This document shows, piece by piece, positions 6,601-8,792 of a stretch of 8,792 nucleotides of DNA. Every line of letters starts with the position of its first letter. Position 1 is the first letter of the stretch. This DNA comes from Ligaoa zhengdingensis (lineage in GTDB: Bacteria; Bacillota; Clostridia; Oscillospirales; Ruminococcaceae), in NCBI RefSeq assembly GCF_014384885.1, contig NZ_JACRST010000042.1, positions 1-8,792 of the forward strand. Reading direction: 5' to 3'. The notes under the pieces were generated by a model that ran no database searches, was not told the DNA's origin, and saw nothing but the letters and a program-made list of their open reading frames with translations. The position numbers and the translations under genes are program-made.

Positions 6601-8792
6601 ATTTCTGGCGTCAACATGGACGGCAACCGGTTCTTCTATCAGAACCCGATGAGCAGCGGCGGCGGCCTGGAGCGCTCCGAGTGGTTCTACGGCGTGCCCT
6701 GTTGTCCGACCAACCTGATGCGTTCGGTGATGAGCCTGGGCGGCTACATCTACAACCAGGAAAAGGATACCGTCACCATGAACCTGTATATCGGCAACGA
6801 GGCCGACCTCACCGTGGACGGAAAAGCGGTGCGGTTGACCACCGAAACCAACATGCCGTGGGCGGGCTCCTCCACCATCACCGTGGATGCCAACGAACCC
6901 ACCGCGATGACCCTCAAGCTGCGCATCCCCAATTGGGCCACTGCAGACAGCAGCGCAAAACTCAACGGCGAACCCATTTCGCTCACCGCTGATGAAGAGG
7001 GCTATCTGGTTCTCTCCCGCACCTGGAACGCGGGCGATAAGATTGAGCTCGACTTCGGTATGGAAGCGCAAGTGGTCGAGAATGACCCCAATGTCGCAAC
7101 AAACGAGGGGCTCAACGCGATCAAACGCGGCCCAATCGTCTATGCTGCGGAACAGGCGGACAACGAAGGCAGCTTGAAGATGTATTTCTACGACCGCGAT
7201 GACATCACCATGAGCACCGAATGGGTGGAGAACCTCGTGGGCGACGCCGATCCCTACGGAACAAAGGGCGTCCTGAAGATCAAGGTGGACGGCGCGAAGT
7301 ACACCACCGCGGGCGGCGACCGGGATGCAACCCTCACCCTGATTCCTTACTATGCGTGGGCCAACCGTGGGCCGGGCCAGATGCTGGTGTATCTGCCCAG
7401 TAAGTCGGTGGGCGGTGGCCACGCTCTGGAATTCTATGCGCAGCCCACGGCATCGTTTACCAACAGCAACGGGATCGATCGCGTCGATCACCTCAACGAC
7501 GGCGACCCCAGCGCGGAGAGCCGCTGGACCTCCTACAACGGGGATAATGTGTTGATCAACCCGTGGGTGCAGTACGACTTCGGCACGGATGTGACCATCT
7601 GGGGCTGCAACGTGCAGTGGTATGACGACGGCGGCGGCGTACAGACCCCGGACGGCGCGCAGGTGCTCTACTGGGACGAAACGGCCGGCGAGTTCCTGCC
7701 GGTGGAACTGGTGGAGGGCAGCTTGACCAGCTACCTGTTCCAGCCGGTTCAGACCAGCAAGCTGCGCTTGCAGATACAGAACGATGTCAAACGTGTGGCG
7801 CCCGGTATCACCGATTGGAGTCTGCTCGGTTCGATGGACCCGGTCGACTTCGACGACATCAGCTTAAACGGCATCCAGTACAGCACCGGCCGTGAAGCGA
7901 TCGATTATGGCACCGAGTATCACACCTTTAATGTGGCTACATTCACCCCTGTGACCTCCATCCAGTTCCGTCTGCTGATGAACAGCGAGCACCCGATGGG
8001 CTTGCGTGAGTTCCGGCTCATGAGCCGGCTTCAGGCCGCGGCGGGCGAATATGTCGAGGGACAGGCGACCTTGGCGGCGTCCTACACGGGGGCTGGCTCC
8101 ACCGCTGCAATCAACAATGGATTCTTTGAAGGCGGTTCGGATGAGAACGCAGCGACCGATCAGTGGTCCACCTGGCCGCAGAGCGGCGAGCATTGGGTGA
8201 CCTTCACCTTTGCGCAGCCGCAGACCATCTGCCAGGCGGAGGCATTCTGGTATTGGGCGAGCTGGGACGACGGCGTCGTCAAGCCCGATTCGTGGAAACT
8301 CCAGTATTTTGCGGATGGGCAGTGGAAGGATGTCGGAATGCAGTATGCTTCGGTGGAGGACTTCGCCGAAGATACAATGGATTACGAGGTCGTTCTGCCC
8401 GAGGGTGCGGAGGTGCCCGAAGTGATCGCGGCGTCGGATGACGCATATGCGAAGGTGAAGGTGGAGCAGGCGGAGGCAGTGCCCGGCACAGCGACGATCA
8501 CGCTGACCTCGCTCATCGGCTCGGATGTGGAGAAGGTTTACACCGTACACTTTACCTACGGCGGCGAACAGCCGTCCGACGTGGATAAGAGCTACCTGGA
8601 AGCGCTGATCGCAGTGACCGACGGTAAGTACGAGGAAGAGCGCTTCACAGCGGATAGCTGGGCGGCGTTCGACGAAGCGCTGACTGCTGCGAAAGACGTG
8701 GTTGAGAACGACGCGGCGACCCAGGAGGATGTATTGAGCGCATACCTCGATCTGGTCATGGCGCGCGACGGCCTGACCTATGCGCCGGACAA
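574..8792 (+). CDS. Secreted multidomain protein with two tandem GH127/DUF1680-type beta-L-arabinofuranosidase domains (3' partial)
   Basis: The frame is open for 2739 codons without a stop and is cut by the window edge. Domains in residues: signal peptide 1-29; Ig-like Big_4-type domain split as 45-75 and 272-326 around a lectin-like domain 81-264; GH127-type catalytic domain 340-962; discoidin-like segments 974-1277; small Ig-like domain 1278-1337; then the same series again at 1353-1381/1577-1631, 1388-1569, 1644-2275, 2289-2600 and 2601-2661; FIVAR-like 2669 onward. Characterised GH127 enzymes such as HypBA1 (about 660 residues) release beta-L-arabinofuranose using a zinc-bound cysteine nucleophile. 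Both copies keep the matching motifs (CETC; CCPP or CCPT). Likely role (inference): extracellular trimming of arabinose-containing plant glycans such as extensin side chains or pectin. Surface anchoring, if any, would lie beyond the edge. Related families (GH146, or GH127 members with other substrates) are not excluded, so exact specificity is uncertain. Confidence 0.95.
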   Translation, partial: MKKHRKALQRWISFGLSAAMLCSPLTALADGGSPLPEALAVKELATARVSYGSSLEDALAVLPQTVDVVVEHNEPDLPSEILFQDDFANEATSEANWSSEYDPQNVVSFTDGKVSFGKSTNLKLVTGDEEWTDFVVEADISGESAEPTNNFGIMFRCTGITPEKADSYNGYYAGIGYSTTTKGNALVVGYANGSWNHITSLPITYQAKQKYNLKVVAYQDIITVFLDGVKLYQFQDRLFQNGVAGLRSYNEPFEATSFQVRTVTKADRDECGIVEEKIVSAQVAEWTCDGYDGKTPGSYSCTGTLAASKEFSNPRGLKAVCSVTVKDLPPLIDSDTAHALDFTQVNIDDAFWGARQKQFICQVIPAGISNVEKGGGGIPNIKNAALKHRGEAYGGFSGAFYVDSDVHKVLESMCYALQIDPKGDQEIMKGQQYIRDKLEEWIPYYVDAQEEDGYFDTYFTLTTNPKWTDFNLHELYCAGHFYEAAVAHYRATGDTRLLDVAVKNADYVDSLFGPGKWKQVPGHQEIELALIKLANLCTEISELNGVNYGEKADKYIALSKFFLDTRGDYEGRHGTNHNSAQVQDHKPVAEQTEAVGHAVRAQYMYTGMADVALLEGTDVYDTALLSLWEDVTHRKQYVTGGVGSNPPAYPEGFDDKPYVLPNDTAYCETCANIANTMWNQRMNLLYGDSKYADIMERDLYNSIISCVNFDGDRFFYGNPMASNGGKQRSAWFGTACCPPNLMRTVEALGSYVYTQKGDEITLNLYVGSETDLNVGGNLVKLNLDTEMPWYGKSTMTVKVGEPQAFSIRFRVPDWATGENTVLVNGGAVSAVPDAAGYVVIDRTWEDGDTVELDFPMEVKRLHSDERVVTNLGKTAIQRGPIIYAAEAADNDFNFHSATLPPESEFTTEWVENLDGEEDPYRIKSVMKLHAPGKYFDEEITWTLIPYYSWCNRGAGSMAVYFNEEGVEDRPLEQMATPSASYTNPSETVLSLNDGTDARWTTWTQPTPNPWVQYDFDMNVTLWGCNVKWYDDGGGVQIPDGLTIEYWNGSEFVPVDQIGAYDTFKKNTENEYLFKPVITSKIRMNIKNDVKNVASGIMEWKLLGSLKEIDYTDIGLSAVRYGDRAYAGEYNTLNVATFAPATSNRFRALMDCGKPVGMKEFRLRTADGSYIEQQGVPTASYTLPNSNLGAVNDGKGMDQSSASLDAETWSTYPQSGEQWVEYTFEQPYTVDQAEICWYRAWDDGVVSPNAWKIQYFADGEWKDAEQSISELAGFDSKTYEYEVALPKGAPVPAVAADYDKGLAKIAVEQADALPGTAVITVTSAFDDAISRTYTIRFTEREDNLPGLLSVGSVPDITVAHGSSLEDAAALLPKTVDATIENSLPETSETLFEDNFTNAQASAAKWTAYDPQGAVSFTDGKVSFGKSTNLKLVTGDQSWSDYVVEATLSGSANPTNNFGIMFRCTGVTGDTADSYQGYYAGIGLSGEFGGTALCVGYADGSWHYIDGVAHNYEGGRDYKLKVVAYQDTITVFLDGVKMYQFKDSRFANGQAGLRSWNMDFQSTDFQVRTVTAGDLADCGIAPEKVVPAEVAQWTCDGFDGQTPGTYTFTGRLAASDVFSNPQGLTASANVRVKQQATPATDKPHSVDFTQVNITDEFWAARQKQFICEVIPVGIQRLEETGAIDNFINATKKNNGEPHGSASVGAASDSDVFKVVEGMCYALQLDAQGDAEILAGQQAIRDKLEDWIPYFVGSMDQDGYLNTWFILNPGRWTNYHAHELYVCGHFYEAAVAHYRATGDSRLFDMAVKSADYIDSKFGPGKWKQVPGHQEIELALVKLANLCNEIGVKDGVDYTENAVRYINLAKFFLDTRGDWEGRLWEVWSPAWEANKGEYNQDHMPLKDQREAVGHAVRALYTYIAMADVDLQMGDSAYNDALLALWEDVTHRKSYITGGVGIAVGNEGFGDPYQLPNDGAYCETCAQVADMMWNQRMNLLYGDSKYGDQMELLLYNSIISGVNMDGNRFFYQNPMSSGGGLERSEWFYGVPCCPTNLMRSVMSLGGYIYNQEKDTVTMNLYIGNEADLTVDGKAVRLTTETNMPWAGSSTITVDANEPTAMTLKLRIPNWATADSSAKLNGEPISLTADEEGYLVLSRTWNAGDKIELDFGMEAQVVENDPNVATNEGLNAIKRGPIVYAAEQADNEGSLKMYFYDRDDITMSTEWVENLVGDADPYGTKGVLKIKVDGAKYTTAGGDRDATLTLIPYYAWANRGPGQMLVYLPSKSVGGGHALEFYAQPTASFTNSNGIDRVDHLNDGDPSAESRWTSYNGDNVLINPWVQYDFGTDVTIWGCNVQWYDDGGGVQTPDGAQVLYWDETAGEFLPVELVEGSLTSYLFQPVQTSKLRLQIQNDVKRVAPGITDWSLLGSMDPVDFDDISLNGIQYSTGREAIDYGTEYHTFNVATFTPVTSIQFRLLMNSEHPMGLREFRLMSRLQAAAGEYVEGQATLAASYTGAGSTAAINNGFFEGGSDENAATDQWSTWPQSGEHWVTFTFAQPQTICQAEAFWYWASWDDGVVKPDSWKLQYFADGQWKDVGMQYASVEDFAEDTMDYEVVLPEGAEVPEVIAASDDAYAKVKVEQAEAVPGTATITLTSLIGSDVEKVYTVHFTYGGEQPSDVDKSYLEALIAVTDGKYEEERFTADSWAAFDEALTAAKDVVENDAATQEDVLSAYLDLVMARDGLTYAPD
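706..1551 (+). other. Ig-like Big_4-type domain interrupted by a lectin-like domain, copy 1
   Basis: Residues 45-75 (VSYGSSLEDA...LPQTVDVVVE) look like the first strands of a Big_4-type bacterial Ig-like domain. Residues 272-326 (VAEWTCDGYDG, TPGSYSCTGTL, then a final strand) look like the rest of it. Between them, residues 81-264 form a separate beta-rich domain with DDF, FTDGKVSFGKS, NFGIMFRC, GYYAGIG, YNLKVVAYQD, VFLDG and AGLRS. That pattern is typical of the LamG/DUF1080/CBM66 concanavalin-like group. The role is probably glycan binding. The family within that group is uncertain. Confidence 0.65.
1591..3459 (+). other. GH127/DUF1680-type catalytic domain, copy 1
   Basis: Residues 340-962, close to the length of a complete GH127 enzyme. 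It opens with DFTQVNIDDAFWGARQ. Helical-barrel motifs follow: HELYCAGHFYEA (473-484), PGHQEIELAL (521-530) and EAVGHAVRA (593-601). Predicted zinc ligands by analogy with HypBA1 (E338, C340, C417, C418) are E668 and C670 in CETC, and C736-C737 in ACCPPN, with C736 as nucleophile. E651 in PEGF is the likely acid/base (HypBA1 E322); it sits one residue further from the CETC glutamate than in HypBA1. The beta-sandwich tail motifs RVPDWA, VNGG, RGPIIYAAE and LIPYYSWCNRG are present. All expected residues are there, so activity is likely. Residue mapping is from memory of the family. Confidence 0.85.
3493..4584 (+). other. Discoidin-like segments and small Ig-like domain, copy 1
   Basis: Residues 974-1104 read as a complete F5/8C-like fold: LNDG, W..W, WVQYDF, VKWYDDGGGVQIP, IEYWNG, then FKPVITSKIRM...GIMEWKLLG. 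Residues 1105-1167 add a second copy of that last strand motif (FAPATSNRFRA...GMKEFRLRT) before another N-terminal half at 1175-1263 (VNDG, WSTYPQSGEQWVEYTF, DDGVVSPNAWKIQYFADGEWK). Residues 1278-1337 are a small beta domain (YEYEVALPKG...PGTAVITVTSA...TYTIRF) common after such modules in Gram-positive secreted enzymes. Binding of carbohydrate is inferred. Confidence 0.65.
4630..5466 (+). other. Ig-like Big_4-type domain interrupted by a lectin-like domain, copy 2
   Basis: The start is clearer here than in copy 1: VPDITVAHGSSLEDA...LPKTVDATIE (1352-1379) is a typical Big_4 opening. The closing part is VAQWTCDGFDGQTPGTYTF to VRVK (1588-1631). The lectin-like insert spans about 1388-1569 (4735-5280), with FTDGKVSFGKS, NFGIMFRCTG, GYYAGIG, YKLKVVAYQD, VFLDG and AGLRSW. 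It is closely similar to copy 1 and includes both identical DNA patches. Confidence 0.65.
5503..7398 (+). other. GH127/DUF1680-type catalytic domain, copy 2
   Basis: Residues 1644-2275. Predicted active-site residues are E1958 (NEGF, acid/base), E1974 and C1976 (CETC), and C2043-C2044 (PCCPTN, with C2043 as nucleophile). E1958 lies 16 residues before the CETC glutamate, the same spacing as recalled for HypBA1. Barrel motifs HAHELYVCGHFYEA, PGHQEIELAL and EAVGHAVRA, and tail motifs RIPNWA, RGPIVYAAE and LIPYYAWANRGPG, are intact. Relative to copy 1, the segment after DTRGD.EGR is longer and carries three tryptophans (W1876, W1879, W1883), and the loop before E1958 differs. It is likely active, perhaps with a different preference. 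Confidence 0.85.
7438..8556 (+). other. Discoidin-like segments and small Ig-like domain, copy 2
   Basis: Residues 2289-2420 are a full F5/8C-like domain (HLNDGD, RWTSY, WVQYDF, VQWYDDGGGVQTP, FQPVQTSKLRL, GITDWSLLG). Residues 2424-2485 repeat the closing strand motif (FTPVTSIQFRLLM...GLREFRL). Residues 2496-2580 give another opening half (AASYT, WSTWPQSGEHWVTFTF, DDGVVKPDSWKLQYFADGQWK). Residues 2601-2661 are the small Ig-like domain (YEVVLPEG to YTVHFT). The order matches copy 1 exactly, so this arrangement existed before the duplication. Confidence 0.65.
8578..8792 (+). other. FIVAR-like helical domain, running off the window
   Basis: From residue 2669: DKSYLEALI, then YEEERFTADSWAAFDEALTA, then AAKDVVENDAATQEDVLSAY and LVMARDGL. 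This follows the FIVAR pattern (Y..eSW..f..Al..A, then dat.eev..A...L..A...L) seen near the C-termini of Gram-positive surface enzymes. It is not duplicated after unit 1, so it belongs to the shared C-terminal tail. More FIVAR copies or an anchor may follow outside the window. Confidence 0.8.

Larger units (their letters stand above)
4630..8556 (+). repeat. Tandem protein-coding repeat, unit 2 (about 1309 codons)
   Basis: This is the second copy of the enzyme unit, joined in frame to the first by a short linker (residues 1338-1352, containing EREDNLPGLL). Synonymous and amino-acid differences are spread throughout, so the duplication is not very recent, although some DNA patches remain identical. 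It is about 16 residues longer than unit 1, partly from a longer tryptophan-rich loop in the catalytic domain (1875-1891). Confidence 0.9.

Noticed and set aside
5224..7491. 755-codon open frame on the - strand
   Set aside because: It is antisense to the second copy. A similar antisense frame opposite copy 1 arises from the shared sequence, and there is no convincing ribosome binding site or domain.
1..8792. CRISPR array, tRNA, rRNA or insertion sequence
   Set aside because: No short regularly spaced direct repeats with unique spacers, no tRNA-like cloverleaf, no rRNA motifs and no transposase or terminal inverted repeats were found. The only large repeat is the protein-coding duplication.

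Overview
The window holds one very long gene on the + strand, open from ATG 574 to the right edge at 8792 with no stop. That is 2739 complete codons plus 2 bases, so the 3' end is missing. Before it lie about 570 bases of non-coding DNA. The long open frames on the - strand and in the other + frames are read as shadows of this GC-rich gene.

Organism (inference): a Gram-positive, probably a Clostridia-type gut or rumen bacterium of fairly high GC. The reasons are a full AGGAGGG ribosome binding site, a Gram-positive style signal peptide, and the mix of Big_4-type Ig-like, discoidin (F5/8C)-like and FIVAR-like domains around a glycoside hydrolase. No taxonomic marker gene is present.

Layout. 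1-127: two strong hairpins, the second followed by a T-tract, which probably end transcription of a gene left of the window. 128-573: AT-rich, then purine-rich intergenic DNA. It holds five phased CATG-centred sites (150-205), a candidate promoter (251-275), a leader of roughly 290 nt, and the ribosome binding site at 556-562. 574-8792: the gene.

The protein has a signal peptide (residues 1-29) and then a roughly 1300-residue multidomain unit present twice in tandem. Each unit runs: N-terminal half of a Big_4-type Ig-like domain; a lectin-like (LamG/DUF1080/CBM66-type) domain; C-terminal half of the same Ig-like domain; a GH127/DUF1680-type catalytic domain (beta-L-arabinofuranosidase family); discoidin-like carbohydrate-binding segments; and a small beta-rich Ig-like domain. 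After the second unit a FIVAR-like helical domain begins and runs off the edge. Both catalytic domains keep the residues expected for the zinc-cysteine active site (E651/E668/C670/C736/C737 and E1958/E1974/C1976/C2043/C2044). The product is therefore probably a secreted, bifunctional or doubly active enzyme on arabinose-containing plant glycans. The two catalytic copies differ in loops near the predicted active site, so they may not share a substrate.
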